A stretch of DNA of 64,000 nucleotides from positions 2,418,001 through 2,482,000 of the forward strand of contig CAWAHF010000004.1 of the NCBI GenBank assembly GCA_963781805.1. The letters run 5' to 3'. Below, in pieces: positions 19,442 through 28,858 of the stretch (positions are counted from its first letter, which is position 1; every line of letters begins with the position of its first letter). The notes under the pieces are model-generated. The model did no database searches. It was not told where the DNA came from and saw nothing but the letters and a program-made list of their open reading frames with translations. Source of the stretch: JAFGPL01 sp963781805. Its GTDB lineage: Bacteria; Bacteroidota; Bacteroidia; Bacteroidales; UBA10428. The position numbers and the translations under genes were made by a program.

Positions 19442-20863
19442 TTATTGAGGACATTCAATCGAATCTATCTGCTTATAAAATACATCACCATTTCTCCCTG
19501 AACTTCCACCGAATCCTGTAGAACCGGATGAGCCACCTGCACCATTGCTGCCACTTGGACTTCCGGAACCGCCCGAACCACCCGAACCGCCCGAACCACT
19601 GGTACCGCCCGAACCCCCACTTCCTGATATTCCGGAGGCTTTAATTCTATCTATGTAAGGATATGCTGTTTCGGTATAATAGATGGAAATATCTCCACCG
19701 TCACCTCCATTGCCACCGGTACCTCCATTACCTCCATCGCCGCCGTTACCGCCAGAGGAGCCTGGATTCTGCCTTGTTTCTTCTGTGGTGGTACTATCAT
19801 TTATCCAAATAGTTACAGTGTAATAAGATCCATCATCCCCTTTACCACCATCTCCGCCATCACCACCGTTCCCACCATTACCACCGTCACCGCCAAAAGA
19901 TTTTATGGTAATAGAACCACAGGCGGGATTTAGCAAATATCTATAGTAACTATCCGAATTAATGTCTTCTATCTGAATTTTAAGCAGGGAATCACATAGA
20001 ATTGAGTCATAGTAGCAATCTAAATACACCTCAAGATCATGACCCTCATCTCCGACATCCCCATCCCTGCCATCTGAACCATCGCTGCCATTTACAGAAG
20101 ATGAACCTGATGAACCACTTGATCCGGATACACCACTGGAACCATCCGATGCATATACCGGCAAATAATAATCAGCACAATAATCAAGAATCAGTTTGAA
20201 AGTATCTGATATGGACGAATCTTCAACAACTGAAACTACTATCTTCGCTTCATGATTGAGAAAATCTTCAGGATAAGGTGAAAGCCAGAAGGCATTTTTC
20301 TTATATATCCCTCCATTTTCATTAAGGTTTAAATTTTTCATCGTATAAATGCCTTTGGTTTTCGAATTAATTCGCATGGAATATCCATTATCAAAATCAA
20401 CTTTAAAATCAATAGGAAATGTAAACCCCGGCGCTTTGACAATAGAATCGGAAGGAATAATTTTAATAGATTTTTCGAAATTCAGATTTATTATTTCATA
20501 GGTTTTAATATCAGGTTGAAATTTTGATGTAACCCTGATAATAATCTGGTTTTCCTTTAGACAATCATGTTCGGTAATCAGAACTTTATTACCAACCAAT
20601 TTTCCTCCTTCAACCTTAATGATAAAGTTGCGCCAATTTAGTTTACCTTTCAGGTAACCTCTGGTAAAATGTTTTTCACCATTCTTAAGTGTAACGACTA
20701 TTCCATAACTAAATTTATTGCCTGGGATTTTTAACATACTTTCATCATAAATAAGCTGCATGCTTCTAACACTGCAATTTCTCAGACTTCTTAAAGCGGA
20801 TGCATCTTCTGAAATAGTTACAAACAAGAATATTAGATAAAAGACAGAGCGGACAGGTTTCAT
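19442..20863 (-). CDS. Secreted glycine-rich (GGX/GSS repeat) protein
   Basis: A 473-aa exported protein of unknown function. A signal peptide (residues 1-23) precedes a beta-rich region (30-235). Four glycine-repeat blocks follow at about 241-276, 324-345, 367-390 and 411-460, separated by beta-strand segments. Glycine recurs every third position, mostly as GGX with X = N, D, S or T. Proline is almost absent, so it is not a normal collagen-like triple helix. Packed polyglycine-II helices, as in snow-flea antifreeze protein and some phage tail adhesins, are an alternative. No T9SS sorting domain or lipobox is seen. It is convergent with the BY-kinase gene and separated by a terminator. A surface or matrix role is inference. 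Confidence 0.75.
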   Translation of the reverse strand: MKPVRSVFYLIFLFVTISEDASALRSLRNCSVRSMQLIYDESMLKIPGNKFSYGIVVTLKNGEKHFTRGYLKGKLNWRNFIIKVEGGKLVGNKVLITEHDCLKENQIIIRVTSKFQPDIKTYEIINLNFEKSIKIIPSDSIVKAPGFTFPIDFKVDFDNGYSMRINSKTKGIYTMKNLNLNENGGIYKKNAFWLSPYPEDFLNHEAKIVVSVVEDSSISDTFKLILDYCADYYLPVYASDGSSGVSGSSGSSGSSSVNGSDGSDGRDGDVGDEGHDLEVYLDCYYDSILCDSLLKIQIEDINSDSYYRYLLNPACGSITIKSFGGDGGNGGNGGDGGDGGKGDDGSYYTVTIWINDSTTTEETRQNPGSSGGNGGDGGNGGTGGNGGDGGDISIYYTETAYPYIDRIKASGISGSGGSGGTSGSGGSGGSGGSGSPSGSNGAGGSSGSTGFGGSSGRNGDVFYKQIDSIECPQ

Positions 20864-20982
20864 AGGTCCTTAAATTTCTTTATTAATTTCAAAATCTGTG
20901 CCACTCAATTCATTTCATTAAAAAAAATATTTCTTTATAAATACATATTTTCTGTATTTCACCCTTTCATTATTTCTACTGA

Positions 20983-20990
20983 TATTTTTG
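20983..20990 (+). promoter_or_regulatory. Candidate -7 box TATTTTTG of the pirin gene
   Basis: TAnnTTTG match 51 bases before the ATG at 21042, in the divergent gap. Confidence 0.4.
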
Positions 20991-21041
20991 TTTTTGAACA
21001 AAAATGATATATCAATACTTTATTAGGAAAACGAACTTATC

Positions 21042-21749
21042 ATGAATGCTACATTGCATAAATCAAATACACGTGGCCATGCAAACCATGGATGGCTTGA
21101 TACTTATCACACATTCAGTTTTGCCAATTATTTTGATCCAAACAGGGTTAATTTTGGTACACTTAGAGTCCTTAACGATGACATAGTTCAGCCATCGCAG
21201 GGATTTGGCATGCATCCGCATGATAATATGGAAATTATTACCATCATATTAAAAGGAGCCCTGGAGCATAAAGACAGTATGGGACATATATCGGTGATAA
21301 AAGAAAATGAGGTTCAGGTGATGTCTGCCGGGACGGGATTATATCATGCCGAATATAATCATTCAGCGAAAGAAGAGGTGAACCTTTTACAGATATGGAT
21401 TTTTCCACGATCCAATAATCTTGATACGCGTTATGACCAAAAACAATTTAGTCTTGATAATTACAAGAATAAGTTTGCTTTGCTGGTGAATCCGGACTAT
21501 GAGAATGGACTGTACATTCAACAGGATGCATGGATATTACGTGGAAACCTTGTTAAAGATTTCGAACTAAACTATTCCATCAAAAAGAAAGAAAACGGAT
21601 TGTATGTTTTTGTAATTAATGGCAACGTAAATGTTTCAGGAACTGAATTAAGAAAAAGAGACGGAATAGGAATAAATGATGCCGATGAAGTAGTTTTCCA
21701 TGCCGTTTCAGATTGCGATCTGATTTTATTGGATATTCCAATGACTTAA
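21042..21749 (+). CDS. Pirin family protein (YhhW-like bicupin)
   Basis: Cupin protein of 235 aa, related to YhhW/pirin, some of which show quercetin 2,3-dioxygenase activity. The N-terminal pirin metal site is complete: His58, His60 (GMHPHDN), His102 and Glu104 (YHAEYNH). The C-terminal cupin half (about 140-235) is more divergent, as usual. Length matches the family. It stands alone, divergent from the glycine-rich gene and convergent with glutamate dehydrogenase. The physiological substrate of bacterial pirins is generally unclear. Confidence 0.92.
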   Translation: MNATLHKSNTRGHANHGWLDTYHTFSFANYFDPNRVNFGTLRVLNDDIVQPSQGFGMHPHDNMEIITIILKGALEHKDSMGHISVIKENEVQVMSAGTGLYHAEYNHSAKEEVNLLQIWIFPRSNNLDTRYDQKQFSLDNYKNKFALLVNPDYENGLYIQQDAWILRGNLVKDFELNYSIKKKENGLYVFVINGNVNVSGTELRKRDGIGINDADEVVFHAVSDCDLILLDIPMT

Positions 21750-21772
21750 AACAAACCTGACCGAAAAAATAA

Positions 21773-23110
21773 TCAGATAATTCCCTGATCAATCATAGCA
21801 TTTGCCACCTTAAGAAAGCCTGCTATATTAGCTCCCTTAACATAATCGATTGTTCCGTCGGATTTTTTGCCGTTCTTTACGCAAGAGTGATGTATGGCAG
21901 ACATAATCTGATGAAGCCGGCTATCAACTTCGTCTTTGGTCCACATGAGCTTCATGGAATTCTGGCTCATTTCAAGTCCCGAAGTGGCAACTCCACCTGC
22001 ATTGGCAGCCTTCCCAGGGGCAAACAAGATATTATTATCCTGAAAAATTTCGATTGCTTCAGGTTCACATGGCATGTTTGCTCCTTCGCATACACAAATA
22101 CATTTTCCTTCCAATAGTTTCCTGGCATCCTCAGCATTCAATTCATTTTGCGTTGCACACGGAATTGCAATATCACATTTTACTTCCCAGGGATGCTTGT
22201 CTCTAATAAAAACCGCACTATCAAATTCATCTGCATAAGGTTGAACAATATCTTCATTTGAGGCACGCAACTCCAGCATATAATCTATTTTTTTCCCGGT
22301 AATTCCCTGTTCATCATAAATATAACCATCGGGTCCTGATAATGTAATTACTTTTGCACCAAGCTCATTTAGTTTTGTAACTGCTCCCCAGGCAACATTT
22401 CCAAATCCTGAAACAGCAACTTTTTTTCCTTCGAATGAATGTCCTTTAGTAGCCAGCATCTCCTTGGTGAAATAAACGACTCCAAATCCTGTGGCTTCAG
22501 GCCTAATCAGGCTGCCACCCCAGTTCAAACCTTTTCCAGTCAATATTCCGGTGTTCTCGTGAGTGAGTTTTTTGTACATCCCATACAGGTAACCGATCTC
22601 TCTGGCCCCTACCCCAATATCACCTGCAGGAACATCCGTTTCAGGACCAATTATTTTCCATAATTCCAGCATGAATGCCTGACAAAACCGCATGATTTCT
22701 TTATCTGATTTTCCTTTGGGTTGAAAATCCGATCCTCCTTTACCTCCACCCATAGGTAACGTAGTAAGACTGTTTTTAAATATCTGTTCAAAGCCCAGAA
22801 ACTTAAGAATGCTGATATTAACACTCGGGTGAAATCTTAATCCACCCTTATAAGGGCCAATTGCATTATTAAACTGCACTCTGTAACCGCGGTTAACATG
22901 AACATTTCCTTCATCATCCAGCCAGGGGACTTTGAATGAAAGAACTCTGTCGGGTTCTATCAATCTCTCAATTATGCCCGCAGACTCAAAATGAGGATTC
23001 TGATTATAAACATCCTGTATCGATTCAAGTACCTCTCTCACTGCCTGATGATATTCAGGCTCATCAGGATAATGTTTCTCAAGGTTAAGCATTACGTTTT
23101 TCAAATCCAT
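21773..23110 (-). CDS. gdhA: NADP-specific glutamate dehydrogenase
   Basis: Hexameric glutamate dehydrogenase of the roughly 450-aa class (445 aa here), catalysing reversible amination of 2-oxoglutarate to glutamate. Visible signatures: substrate-binding region GPYKGGLRFHPSVN, catalytic lysine in PMGGGKGGSDF (about 120-127), PAGDIGVGAREIGYLYG, and the Rossmann glycine motif VSGFGNVAWGA. The length and the E/PAGDIG region fit the small biosynthetic, NADP-type enzyme common in Bacteroidota. It is monocistronic, convergent with the pirin gene. It is a main ammonia-assimilating step in this phylum. Confidence 0.95.
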   Translation of the reverse strand: MDLKNVMLNLEKHYPDEPEYHQAVREVLESIQDVYNQNPHFESAGIIERLIEPDRVLSFKVPWLDDEGNVHVNRGYRVQFNNAIGPYKGGLRFHPSVNISILKFLGFEQIFKNSLTTLPMGGGKGGSDFQPKGKSDKEIMRFCQAFMLELWKIIGPETDVPAGDIGVGAREIGYLYGMYKKLTHENTGILTGKGLNWGGSLIRPEATGFGVVYFTKEMLATKGHSFEGKKVAVSGFGNVAWGAVTKLNELGAKVITLSGPDGYIYDEQGITGKKIDYMLELRASNEDIVQPYADEFDSAVFIRDKHPWEVKCDIAIPCATQNELNAEDARKLLEGKCICVCEGANMPCEPEAIEIFQDNNILFAPGKAANAGGVATSGLEMSQNSMKLMWTKDEVDSRLHQIMSAIHHSCVKNGKKSDGTIDYVKGANIAGFLKVANAMIDQGII

Positions 23111-23251
23111 GACTGGTAATATTAATCAATAAATTTGCAAAAAATATTCCAATGGAAGTATGATAAATTTCAGTTTAATCTTTATCTAAAAGGTTTATAC
23201 TAATTAGTTTACCACATCATAAGCTTTTCCTACTCTATTCTGAAAAATTCA

Positions 23252-23281
23252 GAAAAAAAATCCCGGAAAAGAATCCGGGAT
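23252..23281 (-). terminator. Terminator of the lipoprotein gene
   Basis: Stem of eight base pairs ATCCCGGA/TCCGGGAT (23260-23267 with 23274-23281). On the minus strand it is followed by eight T residues (A run 23253-23260). It lies 21 bases after the stop codon of the gene at 23302. Confidence 0.88.
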
Positions 23282-23301
23282 ATTATTAGTGCAATGCTTT
23301 G

Positions 23302-24105
23302 TTATTCAGCGCAATCAACGTCATATCCTAAACTATCCCAACAATAAGAATTAGCATCATATTCAATGTTTCCTTCGTGGGTCGTGGTATTATAATTTAT
23401 GTTAAATAATTTATCATCAGACTTATTATACAGGTTATAAAAAGCGTTAAAATCGGTATTGGTCGTTAATCCATATTCCAGGTAGTTTCCATTTTCATTT
23501 GTACCTTCCTTAGTGTAAGTATATTTTACACTCCCGGTCTGTTCTTCCCAATTATAGGTCCAGTCTATTCTGATTACTTCGGCAGGAGTAAGTGAATATT
23601 CATAAAGTTTCCAATATCCTTCTGTTCTTTCGGTATTACAAACTCCATCAAACATGAGCCAGTTTGTAAAGCCACCCTGCTGAGAGATATACATCTCCCA
23701 CTGAATTTGAGCGCCAACAATTTCTCCATATAAGTCTGCTGTGTAAGTGGTGCTTATTCCGGGTACAGAATAGCTCCATTTCCATTTATTGTTTGCAACC
23801 CGTTGTGGTTGATATTCGAACGCTTTAACATATGCTGCAGTAGGCAGAGCCATAACTCCGATAATGGCAAGATCCCAGAAAAAAACTACTCCCGCTGCAT
23901 AAGTAATGTTTGCCCTTGTTCCGGTTTCAATACCTGCGGTGGTTTTGGTATCGGCACTAAATGGTGATAAATCTATCAGAAATGCCAATTCAGGTGGTAA
24001 CTGCAGTTTTTCCTCCTTATCTTTCTCACAACTGTTTAATACTAGTGCCACCAGTATAGCTATCGAGAATAAACTTTTGGATGTCTTCAAAATTTTGCTT
24101 TTCAT
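23302..24105 (-). CDS. Hypothetical lipoprotein
   Basis: Unrecognised 267-aa lipoprotein. The signal peptide ends in LVLNSC with the lipidated Cys at residue 26, followed by a charged EKDKEEK linker as is common for surface-exposed Bacteroidota lipoproteins. The rest is beta-rich with many aromatic residues (repeated W-x-Y and Y-x-Y pairs), suggesting a beta-barrel or lipocalin-like sandwich. Around residues 60-90 a short hydrophobic stretch (GVVFFWDLAIIGVMALP) is odd for a soluble lipoprotein. It is monocistronic with its own terminator. No enzymatic motif is visible. Confidence 0.75.
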   Translation of the reverse strand: MKSKILKTSKSLFSIAILVALVLNSCEKDKEEKLQLPPELAFLIDLSPFSADTKTTAGIETGTRANITYAAGVVFFWDLAIIGVMALPTAAYVKAFEYQPQRVANNKWKWSYSVPGISTTYTADLYGEIVGAQIQWEMYISQQGGFTNWLMFDGVCNTERTEGYWKLYEYSLTPAEVIRIDWTYNWEEQTGSVKYTYTKEGTNENGNYLEYGLTTNTDFNAFYNLYNKSDDKLFNINYNTTTHEGNIEYDANSYCWDSLGYDVDCAE

Positions 24106-24291
24106 GATTCTATGTTTTATAAATATAATTTTTTATACGACCAAAATGAATTATAGATACATAAGCCCTCTTTTTTTAAAATTAGCTTCAACTATTTATT
24201 ATTTGAGATAAAAATACTTAATTATTTACTTGCCATATTAAGATCTGGCAGGTTTTTAGTAACTTTAATAGAGGTATAAATTTTTCAGAAT

Positions 24292-25421
24292 ATGGATTCG
24301 TTATTTGCATCTTCAAAAAAAGCCTCGAAAGAAAAGCTATGGATTGATAAAAACGCAATTGAATCAATAGCGCAATTCAAAGAACTTTTAAATGCGCTTC
24401 CGTATGTAGCCACCATTCTTAATGAACAACGTCAAATTGTTTTTTCAAATGATGTTTTATTGCAGACTCTGGGAGGTATATCCTTAGAGGATATTCTCGG
24501 ACTAGGACCTGGCGAAGCTTTATCGTGTATTAATGCCACCAACAATACAGGTGGTTGTGGTACCTCAGATTATTGCATGGTTTGCGGTACTGTTAGAGCA
24601 GTTTTAGATAGTCAGAAAACCAACAAAAAAATAATTGGAGAAAGCAGAATTACATCAAGGATTAACAATGAAGAAGTTTCGGCTGATTATTTAGTTTCTG
24701 CTACTCCTTTTACTGGGAAAAAGAACATTTTACTATACTTACTCTAAATGATATCAGTTATGAAAAACGAAGAAGAATTCTTGAAAAGATTTTTTTTCAC
24801 GATATTGTAAATAAAGCTGGTAGTCTTAACGGATTCCTTGATTTACTAAAAGAGATTAAGGATATTAACAAAATACAGGAATACCTGGCTATCGCAGGTT
24901 CATTAAGTGAAGAACTTACAGAGGAAATTCTTTCTCAAAGATCTTTATTGGATGCTGAAAGCGGGGATTTAGTGGTGGAACTTAAACCTGTTCTGTCATT
25001 GGAAGTAATTACCAATAATGTTAAGCAGATCATAAATCATCCGCCTGCAAGTAAAAAAAAAATAGAAATAGATGCTCACTCAGTAAATTTAAGCTTCAAA
25101 GCAGATACCTTACTGCTAAACAGAATTATAACTAACATGTTGAAAAATGCGCTGGAGGCAACTCCTGAAAATGGCAAAGTTGTTATTGGAAATCAAAAAA
25201 ATGAAAAATCTGTTGTTTTTTGGGTTCATAATTTTGATGAGATGTCCAGAGAAGTGAAACTTCAGGTATTTCAGAGATCATTTTCAACCAAAGGTGCAAA
25301 CAGAGGATTGGGTACTTACAGCATAAAACTTCTAGGAGAAAAGTACCTGAAAGGAAAAACCTATTTTCGGTCTGAAAAAGGTTTTGGTACACGATTTTAC
25401 CTTGAACTCCCATTATCTTAA
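24292..25421 (+). pseudogene. PAS-domain sensor histidine kinase, interrupted by a one-base frameshift
   Basis: Two frames together encode one roughly 376-aa kinase. Frame 1 (24292-24747) gives a PAS domain with four cysteines (79, 89, 95, 98: GGCG, YCMVCG). After the homopolymer in GGGAAAAAG at 24715-24723 the sequence continues in another frame through KRRRILEKIFFHDIVNKAG, with the phospho-acceptor His at 24798-24800. It then runs without a stop into the ATPase domain (NMLKNALEATPENG, GLGTYSIKLLG) ending at 25421. One extra A in the run would restore a single frame. The break may be a true mutation, a phase-variable tract, recoding or an assembly error. No response regulator adjoins it. Confidence 0.85.
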
Positions 25422-25475
25422 CCTGTTAACCAAAAAGGCAGGACGATAACACCGGCTAAAGAAATTTATTTTTTG

Positions 25476-25483
25476 TACTTTTG
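25476..25483 (+). promoter_or_regulatory. Candidate -7 box TACTTTTG of the S4/DUF4924 operon
   Basis: TAnnTTTG match 31 bases before the GTG start at 25515. Confidence 0.45.
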
Positions 25484-25514
25484 AATAATTACATTTCAGG
25501 TAAAAATTCAGCAA

Positions 25515-25886
25515 GTGAGAATAGATAAATGGCTTTGGTCAGTAAGGGTATACAAAACCAGAAATCAGGCAACAGAAGCATGTAAAAAAGGCAGAGTGCT
25601 TGTTAATAGCCAGGAAGCCAAACCATCGAAAGAAATGCATATTGGCGAAACAATTCTAATCAGAAAACTTCCTGTGATTTATACCTATAAGATTCTGGGA
25701 ATTCCAGGAAACAGACTTTCAGCCAAGCTGGTCAAAGAATTTGTGGAAGATCTGACTTCACCGGAGGAACTTGAAAAACTTAAGATTAATGATTCATTCT
25801 TCGTGAAACGGGATCCGGGAACCGGGCGACCCACCAAGAGAGAAAGAAGAGTATTGGACAATCTAATCAAAAATTACGACGACTGA
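25515..25886 (+). CDS. S4-domain RNA-binding protein (Hsp15-like)
   Basis: Small basic protein of 123 aa with an N-terminal S4 RNA-binding fold (MRIDKWLWSVRVYKTRNQA, residues 1-60) and a lysine/arginine-rich C-terminus (GRPTKRERR). It matches the Hsp15/YrfH family, which binds stalled 50S subunits carrying nascent tRNA. The start is GTG: the S4 motif begins directly at that codon and no upstream ATG fits. Its TGA overlaps the ATG of the next gene by one base, so the two are co-translated. Confidence 0.9.
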   Translation: MRIDKWLWSVRVYKTRNQATEACKKGRVLVNSQEAKPSKEMHIGETILIRKLPVIYTYKILGIPGNRLSAKLVKEFVEDLTSPEELEKLKINDSFFVKRDPGTGRPTKRERRVLDNLIKNYDD

Positions 25887-26428
25887 TGCTTATTGCGACT
25901 GAAAAACGAAAATCAAATATAGCAGAATACGTGCTCTACATGTGGCAGGTTGAAGATCTCATCAGAGCTTATCAGTTTGATATGAATCTAATCGAGAAGA
26001 ACTTAATTGAGCAATATAAGCAATCAAAAACTGTAAAAGAGGATATAAAGAACTGGTATGCCAATTTAATAGTGATGATGCACGAAGAGGGTATCAAAGA
26101 TAAGGGACATCTTAATCTCGTTCAAGAAGTTGTTAACCGGATGAATGATTTACATCAGAGAATATTATATCAAAATAATGATGGAAAGTACCTGAGTTAT
26201 TATAATCAGGCTAAATTCAATATTGATGAATTAAAAAACAAATTACCTGATCAAAATATCAGTGATATAGAAACTTGTCTTGACGGGTTGTATGGTTTAT
26301 TGCTAATGCGCCTGAAGGGAAAAGAAATTAGCAAAGAGACGGAGGCAGCCCTGCAAACTTTTAGCAATGTCCTGGCTTTGTTATCCCTACGGTTTAAACA
26401 ATGGGAAGAGGGTGAACTGGAAATCTGA
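25886..26428 (+). CDS. DUF4924 family protein
   Basis: Mostly helical soluble protein of 180 aa matching the Bacteroidota-specific DUF4924 family (opening IATEKRKSNIAEYVLYMWQVEDLIRA, here given in part: NIAEYVLYMWQVEDLIRA). It has no known catalytic motif. It overlaps the Hsp15-like gene by one base (TGATG), a conserved-looking coupling that suggests a shared role in ribosome rescue or translation. That role is inference only. No signal peptide or membrane segment is seen. Confidence 0.85.
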   Translation: MLIATEKRKSNIAEYVLYMWQVEDLIRAYQFDMNLIEKNLIEQYKQSKTVKEDIKNWYANLIVMMHEEGIKDKGHLNLVQEVVNRMNDLHQRILYQNNDGKYLSYYNQAKFNIDELKNKLPDQNISDIETCLDGLYGLLLMRLKGKEISKETEAALQTFSNVLALLSLRFKQWEEGELEI

Positions 26429-26538
26429 TGCCCCCGGATTACCTGAGAATCCCAGAAACCCGGAATTATTCCCTTTAGATTTTACAAAATAATATTTTTA
26501 TATTAATATTGTGAATTGAAAACCAAGCCGTTACTTAT

Positions 26539-28710
26539 ATGAATTCATTTTCCCGGTTAGTTCTCATTTCGTTCGTCGGATTTTGTTTTGGTCATATTTC
26601 TCAAGCAACTCCTCTATTCGACCAGAATAAGAGAGTAATAAAAAAATATTCTTCTTTATCTTATAATGCTGATACCTTGCTAATTAATACAAGAATCAGA
26701 AGGGCAATAAAGCTGGTAAGAGCAAAACCTGACAGTGCAATTGAATTGATGTACAAAAACCTGCAAAGCTCCATCCCTGAAAAATATTATCTAGGAATCG
26801 GGAATTCATATTTATATCTGGCAACAGCTTTTTTTTATAAATTCCAGTATGATAGCGCATTAAATAATTACCTTAAAGCCTTTGATGTATTCAAAACCAG
26901 CAATGAAATCAAAGGTATGGCAAAAACACAGAGTGGTCTTAGCTATGTTTACAGTGCCAGGTCAGAGATGACCAAATCGCTGCAATGTATGCTTGTAAGC
27001 AAAAAGTATTTTGAAGAATTAAAAGATTTTTCCGGAATCTATGACTGCATCATCGGATTAATCTTTATCAACAATCGTTTGAATAATAAGAAGGCAGTGG
27101 ATGAATACATGAATGAGCTTATCTCAGCTGCAGAAAAACTGAATGATAAAAAAAAGCTGGCAAACAGTTATATCCAGCTTGGTAATTATTATATAGATCA
27201 GACATATTTGAAATTAGCCATTGAAGCGTATTTTAAGGCACTCAAACTGGCCGAAGAATCAAATGATTCCGATGAGATTGGTAATGCACTGGGTAATATT
27301 GGATTGGCTAATCTTTACTTGCATGAATATAATGATGCGATTACGTATTATCTTAAACAGGAACAAATCCTCCTCAAACTGAATGATGAATTTGAACTAA
27401 GCAATACATACAGTGATATGGGTCAGGCATTTAATGGATTAAATAAATTTTCGAAAGGACTTGAGTATCATTTAAAATCATTTGCAATTCGTAAAAAAAT
27501 GAATTACAAACCCGGAATAAGCAACTCTTTGTATAATATTGGGTTAACCTATTATCTCAAAGAAGAAGCCGATTCGGCATTAAAATATACGTCAATAGCC
27601 TTTAAATTAAATAAGGAAATAAACAATCAGATGGGTATTGCTTTAAATTATATGCTATCGGGCAAAATTAACCATTTGAAAAAAGACGATAAACAAGCTA
27701 TTCGGTTGCTTGAACAAAGCATGAAAATAGCAGAAGAATACAACTATCAGGATGTAATTCTTGAGGCTTCCGGATCACTTAGTAGAATATATGCCCAACT
27801 TAAATCCTATGAAAATGCATACAGAAATATCCTTGTGCATTATGAAATCAGCGATAGTATGATCAATCGTGAAAACCTGAAAAGCATCACCCAACTTGAA
27901 ATGCAACATGAATTTGATAAAAAACAAAATGAGGTTGAATTTAACCATTTGCAGAAGACACTTAAATACGAAACTCAAATAAAGCGAAACAAAATTGTCC
28001 GTAATTTTTCAATGTTGGTGGGACTCATTATCAGTGTTTCCTCGATTTTTGTATACTTCAGTTACCAAAAATCAAGAAAAGCCAACAAAGAAAAAGAAGC
28101 ATTGTTAAAAGAAATTCATCATCGCGTTAAAAATAACCTGCAGGTAATAAGCAGTTTGCTTAATCTACAGTCGGGCTCAATAGAAGATAGCAATACAAAG
28201 AAGGCAGTTAAAGAGAGTCAGAGCCGCGTAAAATCAATGGCTCTGATTCACCAGTTGCTTTATCAATCGGAGATGTTTTCTAAAATTGATTTTGGAGAAT
28301 ACCTTGAGCAGTTAATGTCATCGTTACAGAGTGCTTATAAAAAACCAGGCAGGAATATCAAATATGTTCTGAATACACAAAAAATAAAATTGGATATTGA
28401 TGTTGCCATACCACTCGGTTTAATTACCAATGAACTTGCCACAAATGCTTATAAATATGCATTCAACGACAGCACTGATGGAACCATTTCTATTAATTTT
28501 TCTTCAAATTCAACTAATGATTATCTGTTATGTCTATCGGACAATGGCCCGGGGATGCCAAAAGATTTTGATCCTGAAAAATCAAATACACTGGGACTAA
28601 AGCTCGTAAAACTACTGACAAAACAAATAGGCGGACACGTAAATTTTGACAATACACATGGTACTTCCGTTTACATTCGGTTCCACGAAAATGTAAAAAC
28701 TCAAAAATGA
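26539..28710 (+). CDS. TPR-containing sensor histidine kinase (HisKA_2 type)
   Basis: Membrane sensor kinase of 723 aa. A signal-like N-terminus is followed by about nine tetratricopeptide repeats in the periplasm (roughly 55-430, recurring A-x-x-Y/N-x-x-A-L patterns). Then come a coiled coil (about 445-485), one membrane helix (488-508) and a cytoplasmic HisKA_2 domain with the motif KEIHHRVKNNLQVISSLL (phospho-acceptor His about 527). A HATPase domain ends the protein (NELATNAYKYAF, DNGPGMP, GLKLVKLL). This architecture is frequent in Bacteroidota and nearly always pairs with a LytTR regulator, which here follows 148 bases downstream in the same direction. The input signal is unknown. Confidence 0.92.
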   Translation: MNSFSRLVLISFVGFCFGHISQATPLFDQNKRVIKKYSSLSYNADTLLINTRIRRAIKLVRAKPDSAIELMYKNLQSSIPEKYYLGIGNSYLYLATAFFYKFQYDSALNNYLKAFDVFKTSNEIKGMAKTQSGLSYVYSARSEMTKSLQCMLVSKKYFEELKDFSGIYDCIIGLIFINNRLNNKKAVDEYMNELISAAEKLNDKKKLANSYIQLGNYYIDQTYLKLAIEAYFKALKLAEESNDSDEIGNALGNIGLANLYLHEYNDAITYYLKQEQILLKLNDEFELSNTYSDMGQAFNGLNKFSKGLEYHLKSFAIRKKMNYKPGISNSLYNIGLTYYLKEEADSALKYTSIAFKLNKEINNQMGIALNYMLSGKINHLKKDDKQAIRLLEQSMKIAEEYNYQDVILEASGSLSRIYAQLKSYENAYRNILVHYEISDSMINRENLKSITQLEMQHEFDKKQNEVEFNHLQKTLKYETQIKRNKIVRNFSMLVGLIISVSSIFVYFSYQKSRKANKEKEALLKEIHHRVKNNLQVISSLLNLQSGSIEDSNTKKAVKESQSRVKSMALIHQLLYQSEMFSKIDFGEYLEQLMSSLQSAYKKPGRNIKYVLNTQKIKLDIDVAIPLGLITNELATNAYKYAFNDSTDGTISINFSSNSTNDYLLCLSDNGPGMPKDFDPEKSNTLGLKLVKLLTKQIGGHVNFDNTHGTSVYIRFHENVKTQK

Positions 28711-28858
28711 TTTCATTTAGTTGGATATGAAAACTTTATAAGATAATTTATCAATAGATGCTAGATTTTGACCGGTTAACAATTTTCCAGGCTAACTTGT
28801 CTGAAATAGGCATAATATCTGGTATATTTACAGGAAAATTGATTATTTACACAACGGT

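Noticed and set aside
19442..20863. True collagen-like triple-helix protein
   Set aside because: Glycine periodicity fits, but proline is nearly absent and GG pairs dominate, so polyglycine-II or flexible linkers are more likely.
24715..24760. Programmed -1 ribosomal frameshift in the PAS kinase
   Set aside because: The site reads G-GG-AAA-AAG in frame rather than a canonical X-XXY-YYZ heptamer such as A-AAA-AAG, and no strong downstream stem was seen; mutation or sequencing error is simpler, though not excluded.
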